Shown: positions 31,202 to 47,903, counted from the stretch's first letter. The stretch is DNA of 64,000 nucleotides from Asterochloris sp. CNOR1 (GCA_963969365.1 OZ017756.1:248001-312000), one strand, 5' to 3'. The notes: generated from the letters alone by a model not told the origin. Translations and numbers: made by a program.

Positions 31202-34200
31202 ATCCCCAAGGCGGACAAGGCTGAGGCTCTGTATGCCAAGTACAAGGACGCCGAGGAGGATGGCATTGGGCCAGAAGGTACCCTGCTGGGCTGCTGAAGC
31301 AGGGCAGCAACGTGCTGGTTGCTGGAAGCACAGAGGTGCTTGCACTGCTGTCCTGCCATGTGGGCTGCAGCCTGAGCCTGTCTGAGGCCCGCACAGCACT
31401 GTCCAGCACAGCGGCATGACACTGCCTGCTTGAGGCCAGTCTCAGAGGCCAAGCCTGCTGCCTCTTGACCTGGTACCCTGCAGCCAGGGCTGGCTGCAAG
31501 CGACGAAACATCCCAAACCTTGTGCTGTACACATGCTACCAGACTACGCCGGGACTCAACCCAGGCCTTGACGACTCCCCTGCCTGCTGCAGGGGTGGAA
31601 GCCCTGTGCCAGGACCTCAAGTTGGATCCCTCTGATCGCAAGGTGGTTGCCTGCCTGCCAGATGTGACATGATGGTTGTTGACAGCAGGCCAGCCAGCCT
31701 TGCTTTGGGCCCCACTCCCGCTCTTCCCAGTACAACCTGCTTGGCCACCTGACAGGCCTGCAGTTGTTCGCTGCTGTGCCTGGCAGAAGAGACCCGTCTC
31801 GCCTCCCACTGTGCACACCCTGCTCAGCAGCAGCACAAGCAAAGCAACTTCAAGACGCCAGCCTGTCACATCACGGCCCTACACTGCTCCCCGCAGGTCC
31901 TTGTCTTTGCGTGGAAGGCGGGTGCCAAGCGCATGGGCTTCTTCAGCCACGATGAGTTCCTGACAGCGCTGCGGGGCTGCAATGGCGCAGGTGGGGAGCT
32001 GCACCCTTTTGTTGCCTCAGGCCTGGGCCGCATGTGCATGCCAAGGTCGATTGCGCTTGACATGTGGCCCATCATTTGCATCGCCTACCTCCTGCCCAGT
32101 AAAGCCCTTGCTGGAGTCGGGGTTGAGCAGGACGTGCTGTGTGATGCTGCAATTGCCAGGTGAGACAACATCCGCGCCTGGTGCAGGGGAGGCACTGCAC
32201 TGGCAGAAATGCCAAGATGCTGCTGCCTTCTGATGCCTGGCATTGGGCACCTAGACCAGGGTGGCAGCTGGCATGCACAGACATGACAGAGCATGAGTCT
32301 GTCCGTCCTTCTCATTGCTGCTGGCCCCCTTTCTGCAGACCCTGGCCGTGGCAGTGCCTGCATCCACTCGTGGGATCTAGGGTCCCTGCTGAGAGGGCTG
32401 CACTCACACCGCCATGTACTGCACAACTGGTCCACGCACTAAAGGCCGCACATGCGCTGCCTGCAGAAGCACTGGCCGCCCTGTGGGTGGCGCTTGTCTG
32501 CCTGTCACCCTAAAATATGTAACCATTCCCTGACACTGAGAGCTTGCTAGGCTACCCTGCACTGCAGAAAGACGCGCGTACACCCTCTTTCACTGAACTC
32601 GCCGTCCTGCTTGCACACGAGTGGGCTGCCCTGTGCAAGGTGCTCATCTACCTGCCGCCCTGGATGCAGCACCCTGACGCTGACAACTTGCTGTGCTGCT
32701 GCGCATCTGGGCTCTTGACAAACATGCGCGCAGAGACTGAGTCCATCCTGTACAACGTCGTCGCCGCCCTGATTGCAGATACGCTGGCCACCCTCTGCAG
32801 TCTGCTGGCCATCATTACCGCTCAGAGGGCTGCACACACACTGCCCTGTGCTGCTCTAAAGCGGCTCATGAAGTACGTGTTACATGTGCTGCTTGTAGGC
32901 GACAGTGGTCCCCCCTGCATGTCCATGTCCTTTGGCGAACAGCACCGCAGCGTTAGAGCAAAGCTGCCATGACCTGCAGTCACGAACTGCAGACACACTG
33001 TTCATGCCTGTGAACCCTGCTTGCAGACACAGTAGCCGCCCTGCGCAAAGCGCTGGCCACAATCGAGGAGGTCCTGGACGACGACGACGAGGAGTTCCAG
33101 CAGTTCCATGCATACGCCTTCACCTTCTGCCTCACAGTGAGTGATTCTGATGCGCACTCACCAGCGATTGGCAACAGCTTGTGGGCTCAGGTCAGCTTGT
33201 CACACACAAGTCATTGGGCTGCTGTATGGCTCCACCTTCTGCCACACAATGAGTGCCCTGGCCAACATGAGCTATCCAGCACTGCACCTGTTTGGCCTTG
33301 ATCAGCCGTTCCCCTGGCCTGGTGCGATTGATCAGCACTGCAATTGGTGCTTCACGTAGAGCACGTCCACGCCTACGCCTTCAGCTTCTGCCGTATGGAG
33401 AGCGATTGCACTGCGGATGAGCTGCAGCAGTATCACGCTACACCTTGTGTCTCACAAAGAGTGACGTAGCTGCGGACAGGCTGCAGTGTCACATCAAGTT
33501 CCCTGCCTCACAGTGAGGGATGTAGCTGCAGATGACCTGCAGCAGTGCTAGGCGACAAGCAGTGCCGCAGATAACGCAGTTGCCTGTTTGCAAGCCTACA
33601 CTTTCTGCCTCACAATGGGAATGGGCTTGTTGATGTGTTTCTGCCCGTGCTCTTGGAGCAGTAAGGTGGCATGCACCGCCTAGGCAGCATCATGCATGCT
33701 GATATTGGCCGACTATCCCTTTGGCAGCTGCCTGGCTGCTTCTAGCCAGCCATGAAGAGGTAATGCCTTCCGGGTTGTGAGCATCTTAGTAGACACCTGT
33801 CAGGGTCTGCGAAGCATGCAGAGGTCTGTGCTGCCAGCACTGCTCATCCCACTGCAGCTTCAATGAGGTGTGCAATAGGTGCTGCATGGCTTGTTCTGGT
33901 GACAATGCGATGCGTGCTACGTCTCTGGCTGGCAAAGCCGCAAGGAGCACTCAGCACCAGTCGTGTATGCCAATGCCCCCACATCAGCTGCCATGCCCTC
34001 AAGATGGGCAATGGAGTGCTGGTGCCATGCACCGGCCTTAACAGCAAAGCATGAGCTCAGAGCAGCATTCAGCCCTGTCGGCGGCTCCTGCTTGGGCTGC
34101 AATAAGGGCGGGGCTGGAGCTGTCTGGTCTGGTGGTGCCTTGGGCACCTTGGCCTGCCCCAAGTGCAATGTGGGCACTGGTGCTGGAGGCAGGTCTCAGA

Positions 34201-35158
34201 TGTACAATTGGGTCAGGAGGCGCAATGCCCCTCGTCCCTGCAGGAGGAGGGCAAGAAGATCATAGATGTGGACACAGCCGTCCAGATGCTCAGCGTGGCC
34301 ATGCCCACCTGCAAACACCTGGAGCCCTTCACAGAGTTCCTCCAGGAGCAGACTGAGTACAGGACCATCAATCGGGACCAGTGGATGGGGTTTCTGCGCT
34401 TCACGCAGCAGGTGGGCTCTCATGCTGCAATGTGCGCCTTTGTGCTGTGGAAAGGGACCCTGTTGAAGCATGCAGCAGGCCTGTGTCACCACCTTGCTTG
34501 GGGTGTTGAGCTCTGCCTGTAGGAGGGTAGCAGAAACAGTGGACGGGCTTCCTGCACTTGTGACACAATAGGCAGGGCTGAGTTGCTGCCTGTCATGCTG
34601 CACTCACTAGGGTTGCAGCTTATGGCACTGCTGGATGTCTTTAGCAAGCCAGGCCACTGAGGGACCAAGCGCCCCGCTTGCTAGTTTCTTGAGTGCTGCA
34701 TGGCAAGGAGTCGAGCAGGGTTAGTGAATGGTGATTTTGTTACTTCATGCACAGACCAGGCTTCTGGGCATGACTGCTGCTTTGTGAGAGTCTAGATGAA
34801 TGGAGGTGCAAGAGTGCACTGCAGCATGGGTGGACGCCATCAGGTACTGAATGCATGTTGAATGCAGTTGGTGTGATGATGCAATGCGCCTGTCCGGGGC
34901 ACTCCCCTGACCTTATTACTGTGCTTTGTGTGCGACGCTGCCATCCAGGTCGCGTCAAAGCCGTACAGGGCTGTGGTGGCAGTGCTTGCCATGCAGTCCG
35001 CCTGGACAGTGCTGCACCTGAATGTTTTGTTGGGTGCGCAGGTGTCGCCTGACTGCAGTAACTTTGACGAGGCAGAGGCCTGGCCCCTGCTGCTAGACAA
35101 CTATGCAGAGTGGGTGCAGAAGAAGGAGGGCGACGGCGGCAGCCAAACAGTGCTTTGA
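31202..35158 (+). CDS. DCN1-like (DCUN1D) cullin neddylation factor
   Basis: Scaffold-type E3 co-factor that helps transfer NEDD8/RUB to cullins, acting in cytosol and nucleus. Exons: 31202-31277, 31593-31642, 31897-31990, 33027-33136, 34244-34411, 35042-35158 (stop at 35158), in phase, 204 aa of the potentiating-neddylation domain. Motifs in order: AEALYAKYKDAEEDGIGPEG, LCQDLKLDPSDRKVLVFAWK, GFFSHDEFLTALRG, EEFQQFHAYAFTFCLT, TEYRTINRDQWMGFLRFTQ, and the diagnostic C-terminal FDEAEAWPLLLDNYAEWV. The order and length match plant and animal DCN1-like proteins. The first traced exon starts at a splice acceptor, so a short 5' exon with the start codon is missing. Intron 4 (33137-34243) is long and contains degenerate copies of the preceding exon end. 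Confidence 0.88.
33109..33630. repeat. Serial copies of the exon 4 end / 5' splice site in DCN1-like intron 4
   Basis: The exon ends 'acgccttcaccttctgcctc' ACAGTGAGT near 33113-33140. Recognisable decayed copies follow near 33230 (CCACCTTCTGCCACACAATGAGT), 33372 (TACGCCTTCAGCTTCTGCC), 33438, 33505 (CCTGCCTCACAGTGAGG) and 33597 (TACACTTTCTGCCTCACAATG), with 'agctgcagatgacctgcagc'-type spacers between the later ones. Confidence 0.65.
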
Positions 35159-35411
35159 CCCCCTGCTGCGCCCATCAGCTTCAGGTGCTGACCATCAGAA
35201 GCAACTGTCCAGACATGTTGAATATAGACAGCAGCTGCATTCTGTAGATTGTAGGTACGAAATAATGCCTTCTATACTGCCTCTTGCTGTAGCAGGAACA
35301 CTTTTCAAACATTGCAGCCTCAGGGCTTGCATTTCGAAAATACCCAAATTACACTGAATGCTGATCAGCAATTCACAGAGAGTGGTGGGCCAGTGCACTG
35401 GCGCAGACTGA

Positions 35412-39745
<4,334 letters not shown>

Positions 39746-40408
39746 GGCACCTGCAATCAAGCGCATGAAACATGGGGGGCCTAGTGATTTGGAGCTGTGC
39801 TAGATCTGACAGCAACAACTTGTTGCTGCCCAAGCAACAGGCAGAAAGCAGTGTGGCTGCTGTTGCATTCCCATGTAAGCCCAGACACTTGCAGAGCTGA
39901 AAGAGGCTCTTGGCCTCTCAGCAGGCAGTGATCTGAGAGCTTCAATCCCCCACACAGCTAGGTTGCCGGGCTAAGGGGGGCTGAATGGGCTGGCAGCCAT
40001 GCAGGCTCACCCAGGCGCTACGGCTCACAAGCCCTGTCGCCCTTCCTCGGGCTGTGGAAACTTTCCAACCGGCAAGACTGGCTCACTTAGCTGACGGCTG
40101 TGGGGTTTTCCCATTGACCTGAGCGTCTTCTGCTTGCTTTCTTGGATTGATGTCCAGGATGTGGCTCTGCTTGGTTTGTCTCAGACCGCTCTGCCAGGCA
40201 TAAATGTGACCTGGCGACGTACCAAGCCAGTGGAGCAGGTCATTCACTTTCATCACCTCGAACAAGTTCCTCAGCTTGCACACATCCCAGTCTCAAAGTC
40301 ATCAACGTATAGGGATTTGACAGAGACCTCTTCTCACAGGGTACATTATATGTGGCCAGTTTGCATTGTGGGAAGTTGGGCGCTCTCCTCTCCTTGACAG
40401 GGGCCAGA
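39746..40408. other. Intergenic: RPS3A promoter and 3' UTR of the next gene
   Basis: Holds the RPS3A 5' flank and the 3' UTR of the small plastid protein gene. A minus-strand frame at 40283-40083 has no protein-like features beyond chance. No repeat or RNA gene seen. Confidence 0.4.
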
Positions 40409-41825
40409 TCAGACGCTGCCGGTCACCCAGCTGAGGATTGCCAGGAAGGAGATCACCCCAATGATAACCAGGAACCAGTTGGTCTGGAGGGGCTGCAGCA
40501 GGAAGGCACCAGCATTGAATTACTGTTTTAGGGGTGGAAAGGCGCAGCACAACTGCATCAGGGGGACTGATGCTCCTCTTATGCACCAGTTTGTGTGGCG
40601 GGCGAGCAGACGACACAGCTTGCATGCTGCCAGACAACGAGCGTGGCGCCAGCCTCTCAGGGTTGGTCGTGTCTCTGGCGGGTGGCAGCCTCAAGGCCGG
40701 TGTGGCGCCAGCATATTGGCAATGCTGGTTGGTCACAATGGCGAAGGCAGTTGCACCTCGGGATGAAAGGGCGGCAGCAAGGCCACCAGCATGGCACAAT
40801 TCATCTGGCAAGATGCAGAGGACCTCAGAAACCATGCCAGGCGGGTACCAATGCAGCATGGTACGCTGCCGAGTTCCCCCATCATTACTAGGCACGTGAT
40901 GGCAGGCAGCTTTTCCTGCACCAGAGCCACCTGAGCTGCCCAGCAAACTGCAGGTCACAGCTGCCATGCTGCTCCTCACCTGACTGAGCCAGTGCAGCTT
41001 GAGCTGCCTGCAAGCTGCAATCTGGTACACCCATGCTGCGCCTCACCTGATGGTGGGCACACTGCCCTGGAGCAGTGCCACCAGGGCCGGTGCAGCCCGG
41101 GCAGGAGACCCCTCATCTTTCCCATCTCAAGATTCACGACTGCTGCTTGTGGCTGAGACCCTACCAGCCCAGGGCTGCTCGGCCAAAGCCTGTTGAGATC
41201 AAGTCAGGCATGAGCAGCTGCTGCTGACTGCTACCACCACAAAGTGCCACCCATCCCGCACCTTATTTGGGGAGCCTCCAAGTCCAAGATACTCTTCTCG
41301 CATGCGGCGCTTCATGTCAGCGGACGGTTCACTCTTGGGTGTTGGCTGCACAGACACAGAAACAACTGGCTCGCTGATGCACATTAGTGCATCGATGCAG
41401 GCACGGCGCAGTGAGGCACATGCCTCCTGACTCAAAGTCATGGTGGTAGCTCTTGATGCACAAGACTGGTTGAGCATTTGTCCAACACCTGACGTTCAGC
41501 CCATGGAAGCTGGAGATTTACCCTTGAAGTCGCATTGGTGAAGATGCTGGTCAGAGCATGCAGACCTGCATGTGCCACCTCAGAGCTGCACAGAGGGTTG
41601 CATTTCTCCACTCACAGGCAACTCATCAATGTAGGCGGATCCGCCTTGGTTGACAGGCTGCTCTGCCTCCTGGCCCTTCTGGCCCTCTTCTGCTCTGGTG
41701 ATAAATCTGTTGTGCCGGCTGCACGGCACTCGCGTGCTGATAGTCTGTGGTCTACATGGAGGTGCCGGGCACCTCACACTGCACAGGCTCTGCTGCATGG
41801 TTCCTGAGTTCCACTTGGACAACAA
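40409..41825 (-). CDS. Small plastid single-pass membrane protein (MREEYLGLGGSPNK family)
   Basis: Conserved green-lineage type of small plastid membrane protein of unknown role. Exons: 41825-41616, 41345-41262, 40492-40409, in phase; 125 aa from Met 41825 or 116 aa from Met 41798. The N-terminus is Ser/Arg/Cys-rich without acidic residues (MQQSLCSVRCPAPPCRPQ), as in a chloroplast transit peptide. Then come NQGGSAYIDELP, the basic conserved core MKRRMREEYLGLGGSPNK, and a C-terminal helix NWFLVIIGVISFLAILSWV with a short GSV tail. I recall similar proteins from plants but cannot name one with certainty. Location in thylakoid or envelope is inference. Intron 2 contains a stray armadillo-exon-like segment near 41040-41100. 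Confidence 0.72.
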
Positions 41826-41969
41826 GCAATCGGGAAGGCTATTATAGTGGTGCTTCCGGTCTGCCGCAAGGAAATAATACCAAGAAGGTAAACACGTTCA
41901 TGCCAACTGAGATCTTCAAGATCTCAGTTGGCAAGCTCTGTTGTCAAGCTAGAACTGAACAGGTAGGAA

Positions 41970-44900
41970 TCAATCCTCTTCATCCTGCTCGTCTGTGTCA
42001 CTGCTGTCACTCTTATCCTGCTCCTGCTCTAGGAAGTATTGGTCCTTCACATCATCAACAATCCACTCCGTGTTGTCTGACTCGTCAAACAGGTACTCCA
42101 GTGTGTTGGGTTTGGGGGCCAGCCCATCCTCCAGGTCCTCCTCCATGTCTTCCTGTTCCGCCGACTTTGCTGGCTGCTTCTCTTCCTGATCCTCATCATC
42201 GCTGTCGCTGACATAGGGGCCTGGGTATCCTTGGACGCGCTCCTCCATCTCTGCAGCAGGTGCAGGGGGGCTGGAACGATATGCACACAGCGCTTGACCA
42301 TCTATGCTGCCCTGGGGACATGGCATTTTGCACGCTCCCCCGGTTCTGCAATACAGACAGAGGGTTCCATCGCAGCAGCGCTCAGCCACAGCAGGCACAA
42401 GCTGGGTGCAGACAGAGTAGCTCTGCAGCACGTGCTACGATGAGCCTCGAGCCTTATCTGGCAGGAGGGAAGCTATCTGGGTGGTGTCTGACAGCAATAT
42501 GGGTCCCTGAATGTGCAATGCACTGGCAGGCCTAGCTCTCCAGCTCCATTGGCAAGCGCCTGATCCCAGCATCAACAGAACATGCCCACAGCAAGATCCA
42601 GGGCACCCGCCAAGACCTGCCTCACGCTACCATTCAACCCCTGCATCAGATCACTGCAGCTGTTCACCCACGACGTGTGCCCACGTGTATCATCATGGAC
42701 TGTCACCGCCTGCATATAGGCACCTCACATGCAAAGCTTGCAGAACAGACTGCAGCTAGCATTCATTACAGAGATGCGTCCCAGTAAATCAGGTTAAACC
42801 TCTGAGACCTGCAGTACACGGCTGCCATGCAGCCCTTGCACACAACCAATGCAGCTTGCACCCACACACAGATATTTACCCCAGCACCTCACCCTCAGTA
42901 CTGTGAACTGCCTCACAGTGGCTTAGCCTTAGCACAACAGAAATGCAGCTCACAGCCATGGCAGACCAATGCCACGCAGGACATTCAGAGGGCATGCCAA
43001 ATGGTCAGTGCTCAACACACTGACCATTGACCGGTGGTACCTGCAGCTCAGTGACTCCTCGAGTGAGGGGGCTCTCAAACACATCGCCTTCTGGAAGTGG
43101 TATAGGAAGGCGATAGGGCACCCACTGGGGCCAATCTGTCGTTCCCAAGCGACTCACCGGCGAGCATGGGGACATGGTGTGCTATCTCTCTCGAGGGGTA
43201 CTCCAGATACTTCCGGTTCCAGCCTCGCGGCTTCTCCTCAAAGTCCATCGTGGTACCTCCCCAGCGCTGCGCAATCTGCAAAGCACAGCAACAGCAAGGC
43301 TGAGCAGGGGAGCACTGACTGGGCTCTGGACTGTGCCCAAAGCCCAGTGATGGTGCCTCCCGAGCGCTGCGCAATCTGCACACAACAGCACGGCTGAGCA
43401 TGCAAGCATGAACCCATGTCGGGACTGCGCTCCACAATGGTGTCACAGCGCCATGCTGCAGCAGCTTGTACACTTCATGCGGGAGCTTGCTTGGCTGCAG
43501 GCTGGTCAGCCAAGATATCAGCACAGTGCAGGCTGCACAAAGAACCACACCGCAAAGTTTGATGGACTGCCTGGGTACTAAAGGCTGCAAACCTGACATG
43601 GATGTGAGCCCGCAAGGAGCAACATGTTGCAGCCCAGAGGCTGCCGCACATGCTGGCATGCAGCCTGTCCTCAGCAGCAATCTGCATGGCAGCAGTGCAC
43701 GATGCCAGCACTGAGGCACCCACCCAAGGTCTGCATGCTGCTCACCTCAAAGTCCCAGGGCCAGCCCATCTTGAATGCCCCAAGGATGTCAGGCGTATGC
43801 CGCTGGATCACTGGGAACCCGCCGCATGCATTGCATTCCACCGTGCCTGCCAGCGGCTTCCTTGGGTGTGGGAGCTTCCTGCAGCCGCGGCAGGCCATGA
43901 GAGAAGTGCTTTCCAGGCCATGCACTGCAGTTTGCCGAGCTAGCCAGCAGCTTCCTCTGATTGTGCAGCATCCTGCAAGCAGTAAATGACTGATAGTGCA
44001 GCAACTGGCTAGCATCCTTGTGCTTGCTGTACTCTGGTAGACAGTGACAGGCAGCCTTGGTGCGCGGCCCTTGCACTGGCCAAGGTCAAGACGGCATGAC
44101 CTGCTGAGTCGAGCCCTGAGTCACTGACTTGCTCGCCATGGATCTTGACAGCCGTGCGTGTGCACTTGTCATTGAATGATTCCATCAAGCAGTGTGCACC
44201 CCCAGCCTTTTCGAGCTCACATGACGATGCCAGCACCTGCCCCTGAGGTACATGTCCCATGTGTGCACCAACAGACAAAGCTGTACCAGCCGACACCCTT
44301 ACTTCACTTGCCCATCATTGCAGCACTGATATCCTTCTTGTATGGTTTTCAATGCACAGATGCTTGTATCAGTCCAGTTCACTGATGACCCCAAGGTATC
44401 TCCTCAGCTCCTTTGTCTGCCCTGCATCAAGGTTCTCACTCACAGAAACTTGTAAGTCCAGCTCCCTGAAGGCCCCCATTGTATCCCACACTTACTTGCC
44501 CGCCATTGCAGCATTGAGGTTCTCAAACAGGTCCATGGCCTCATTATCATTGTCATCCATCTCTTCCGCCCCGTCCCAGACCGACAGGTCACCACAGAAG
44601 ACGCATGTCTGGCTGCAGGCAGACAGGTAGGCGGGGTGGGTGAGCAGGTGCTGGGCCAGGGTACCAAGCAGCTGCTGTACTGCGCATATGCCTGGAGGCA
44701 TCAAGCTTGACTGCTTGGTCTGCAGCTGCAATGCATGAGGGGCTGCAGACATACAAGCATGGCTGCTGAAAGGTAGGCAAAGGAAAGAAAGTCTGCATGC
44801 GGAGCAGCTGCTGTTATGCACAGTGCAGAGCAGGCAGGATGACTTGTGATCGGGGGGCCAAGCCTGCACGCAAAGCGGCTGCTGATTGAGGAGGGACTCA

Positions 44901-46478
44901 ATTAAAGTGCTGCAGTGCATCATGCCTGTCACACCATACATAAGGCCAGGGCTGCTGCACGCATGCTTGACTCCAGGCAGGCAAATGAGCACGGTGGACG
45001 GCGCAGTGCTTTGCAGCCGAGCGGCCTGAGGTAAAGAGGGGACCAGCTACAGATGAATGCTACCCTGTCTGTGGGCATGCTGCACTCCTTGGCGCAGTGC
45101 ACCCAGCAAAGTGCAGCTGGCAGCACAGACACAGAGCAAACCCAGCCCTCTTGGCAGCAGCTTTCTGCCCTAGAGTCACCCTGCCTCGTACCCCCTGGCA
45201 GACCCGCTACAGCGATGTCCGCTGCCCAACACTCACCGCGAATCGACGGGGTCGTGCGCCCGCAAGCTCCTCAGCATGAAGACGCCCGGACGCTTGCGCA
45301 GTGCCTTGGTGCCGTGGCAGTAGGGGCACGTCATGATACCTGTGCCCCTGCACAGCTAGTAACACACTCTTGGTGGAGCACCCTTGGTGCTCTTGGTGGG
45401 TTCCGCTGTTGATGGCAGCAGCCTGCTTGCATTCCCCAGCCCTGTGGCTCGCAAGCCAATGTAAGCACAAATAGGGGCAGCACAAGTGCCCTGATAGTGT
45501 CTGCTGCTACCGCTGCAATCACAGTTGGTCAACTGATGCTGAGTCCCTGCTGTAGCAAAGCATTGAGTGGGTGTTACCACAGCCACTGCAGTCACACTCG
45601 GTCTTCTGGCACCCAGTCTGTGCTGGACTGGAGGCAGCCTTCAAGTGTGGTCCAATTCCAGCCACAGTTGCCTGCTGATGTCAGGCTTCTCCTGGAGGCG
45701 CCCCACTGAGTGTGGCAACTACCGCTACCAAGCGTAATCTTGTTATTTGCTGAGGACATCAGACAGAGCTGGCAATGCTTATTCACAGGCTGCTCGTGCA
45801 GGGACCTGTTTGCTTGATGGAGGTCTGGACTTACCACCCACAGCTGCCAAGTCCAGACCTCTGCCGAAGATTCAAATCGGTCATCCTATGAAGAGAACAA
45901 CCCAGGCAACCTGCTTTTCGGAAGAGACGTCTCAAGCGCCCTCACCTGCACTGGGCGCACTCGCTGGTAAACAGCTTCTCCCATGTGCGGGTGATTGTGT
46001 CCTTGATAAGGAAGGCTGAGAAAACCTGCAAAGGCCATGAATGAGGCTGGATCTGAAAGCACTCACTGCTGCGCAAGCCTGAGCCGGTGCAACCTGAGCA
46101 TCTCCAGCTGCTGCCAGGCCCTACAGTAGACCTCAGCTGCCTGGAGAGACTCAGCATGCTCCAGGATGGGCAAATGATGGCAAGCAGGCAGCCTGGTTGT
46201 GCACTTGGCAGAGAGAAGCAGTCGCCTTGCAGTGGCACTCACTGTACTGATTCCCCTGACGATGTCAAGGATGGGCTCTGCAGTCAGGCCTGGTGTCTTG
46301 TCTGGCATGCTGGGGGATCCGGGCCTGAGCCTGCTGATGAGTCTCGAGGAGCTGGCCTACCAGTGAAGCTGCCCCTAAACTCTGCAGTCCCCCCACCTTT
46401 ACACCGCAAATGCGCACTAGGACGGCCGAGTGTCACTTGCATTCTTCTCAAACAATCTTGACCTGTGGCTTTGACCAT
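41970..46478 (-). CDS. Four-CxxC (DnaJ-type) zinc-finger protein with acidic tail, probably plastid
   Basis: Eight exons: 46478-46361, 46277-46243, 46025-45946, 45347-45237, 44612-44496, 43878-43746, 43275-43158, 42250-41970 (stop at 41970); all phases fit, 330 aa. After a basic N-terminus the protein has ILDIVRGISTVFSAFLIKD, then four CxxC pairs: CAQCRGTG, CPYCHGTK, CVFCGDLS and CNACGGFP. This resembles the DnaJ cysteine-rich zinc domain without a J domain. Next come TPDILGAFKMGWPWDF and EKPRGWNRKYLEYPSREIA, and a strongly acidic tail (DSDDEDQEEKQ, DEQDEED). DnaJ-type zinc domains without J domains are common among plastid assembly factors; a role here is inference. The start could be the second Met (46442). 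It faces the LINE ORF1 start only 30 bp away. Confidence 0.75.
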
Positions 46479-46508
46479 TCACTCAGCTCCGAGGGCGCCC
46501 CTGCAGCG

Positions 46509-47858
46509 ATGCCGCCTCGAGCAGGCCGCAAGGCCGCGCCAGAGGCGTTGACCATGCCTCGAGAGCATAGGCCACGAGCGTCGAAAACGGCTGCCCCCAC
46601 AGCGTCCGAGCAACTCAACCCCCCTGAGCTAAGTACCATTGATGAAAACGCTGTCAGTCAGGCTGCACCTAGCATGGCAGTAGTGCATGATGTTGCAGAA
46701 GGGAGCACTGTAGATGTGGAGACTGTAGTTGAGGCTGCAGCGGGGAGCATTGTGCCTGTGGAGGCCGCAGTTGAGGAAGCAGGCGCCAGTGTGGTTGAGG
46801 AAGGTGAATGGCCTGCTCCCAACTCCACCCAGAGCAGCCCTGCTGCACCAGCTGATGATGCTGCTGCAGAACTTTCAACACCAACAACAACACCGAGCGA
46901 TGACCGAGGGGAGATCAGCAGCCTGCAGCTGCTGGTCACCCAGCTGCTGCAGCAGAACAACCAGCTGCTGCAGCAGAGCAACCAGCAGCAGCAGCAGATC
47001 AACCAGCTTGTCGCCCAGCGGCAGGCTGACAAGCAGCAGCAGGGTGCTGAGATCCAGCTGCTGAAGCAGCAGCAGACTGCTGAGATCCAGATGCTGAAGC
47101 ATGAGGTCGCCAGGCTACGCGACGATGTGGGCAAACGGAGCAGCCACCAGGACCAGGCTGCCAGCTTGGAGAGGGCAAACACACAGCTGGCCGCTCTGGG
47201 CCGGGACGTTGAACAGCTGCAGAGGCAGCAGCCAAAGCAGGCTCAGCGGACTGGGGCGGAGACCCACACAGCCATACCTGGGCAGCAGGCCCGCCGAGGC
47301 AGCCCAGGCGTGGCTGATGATGCTCATGGAAGTATTGCGCATGAGCGTGCCCATAACTTCCTGCTGCACAGATTTCCTGAGGGTGCAGAGAACGAGCAAT
47401 GCTTAATGCAGCTTGTGGAGGGTGTTGTGCATGGCGATCTGGGGGTGAAGGGAGTGGACATATTAAGTACCAAGAGGGTCAATGGCCAGAATCCAGCCTC
47501 CCCGGTGCTTGTGCAGGTTGGTGACGCCGCCCAGTGCATCAAGGTGCTGCGAGCTGCCAGTCAGCTGCGACACAGCACACGCTACAAAGGAGTGGGCCTC
47601 ACGCCAGACCTCACAAAGCAGCAACGCGAGCACAAGCAGAAGCAGTGGGGGACGTACCTGTCTCTCAAAAAGCAGGGCTACACAGTGTGCTTCCACGGGG
47701 ACGCCCTGGTGATGTGGAACAACAAGCAGTGGATGCCTATCCAGCCCCCCACTGGCCCGCCGCCACCGCCGGCGGGGCCACCGGCGCAGCCTCCAACCCA
47801 GACATCACCTGTGCCACAAGCACAACTGCCTGGGCCACCCTCTGAGAGGGCGGCCTAG
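46509..47858 (+). CDS. LINE ORF1 protein (nucleic-acid-binding, coiled coil)
   Basis: 449 aa from Met 46509 (MPPRAGRKAAPE). A basic N-terminus is followed by an acidic Val/Glu-rich region, then a long Gln-rich coiled coil from about residue 140 (QLLQQNNQLLQQSNQQQQQ) to 240. A globular domain follows (FLLHRFPEGAENEQCLMQLV, SPVLVQVGDAAQCIKVLRAA, RYKGVGLTPDLTKQQREHKQ), with the strand-helix order of the L1 ORF1p RNA-recognition and C-terminal domains. The end is Pro-rich. Such proteins trimerise and coat the element RNA. The frame is also open upstream to 46410, so an earlier start is possible. Confidence 0.8.
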   Translation: MPPRAGRKAAPEALTMPREHRPRASKTAAPTASEQLNPPELSTIDENAVSQAAPSMAVVHDVAEGSTVDVETVVEAAAGSIVPVEAAVEEAGASVVEEGEWPAPNSTQSSPAAPADDAAAELSTPTTTPSDDRGEISSLQLLVTQLLQQNNQLLQQSNQQQQQINQLVAQRQADKQQQGAEIQLLKQQQTAEIQMLKHEVARLRDDVGKRSSHQDQAASLERANTQLAALGRDVEQLQRQQPKQAQRTGAETHTAIPGQQARRGSPGVADDAHGSIAHERAHNFLLHRFPEGAENEQCLMQLVEGVVHGDLGVKGVDILSTKRVNGQNPASPVLVQVGDAAQCIKVLRAASQLRHSTRYKGVGLTPDLTKQQREHKQKQWGTYLSLKKQGYTVCFHGDALVMWNNKQWMPIQPPTGPPPPPAGPPAQPPTQTSPVPQAQLPGPPSERAA

Positions 47859-47903
47859 GAAGAGGGGGGTCACTGCGTTGAGCTCTCATGTGTTCTCTGG
47901 AAC

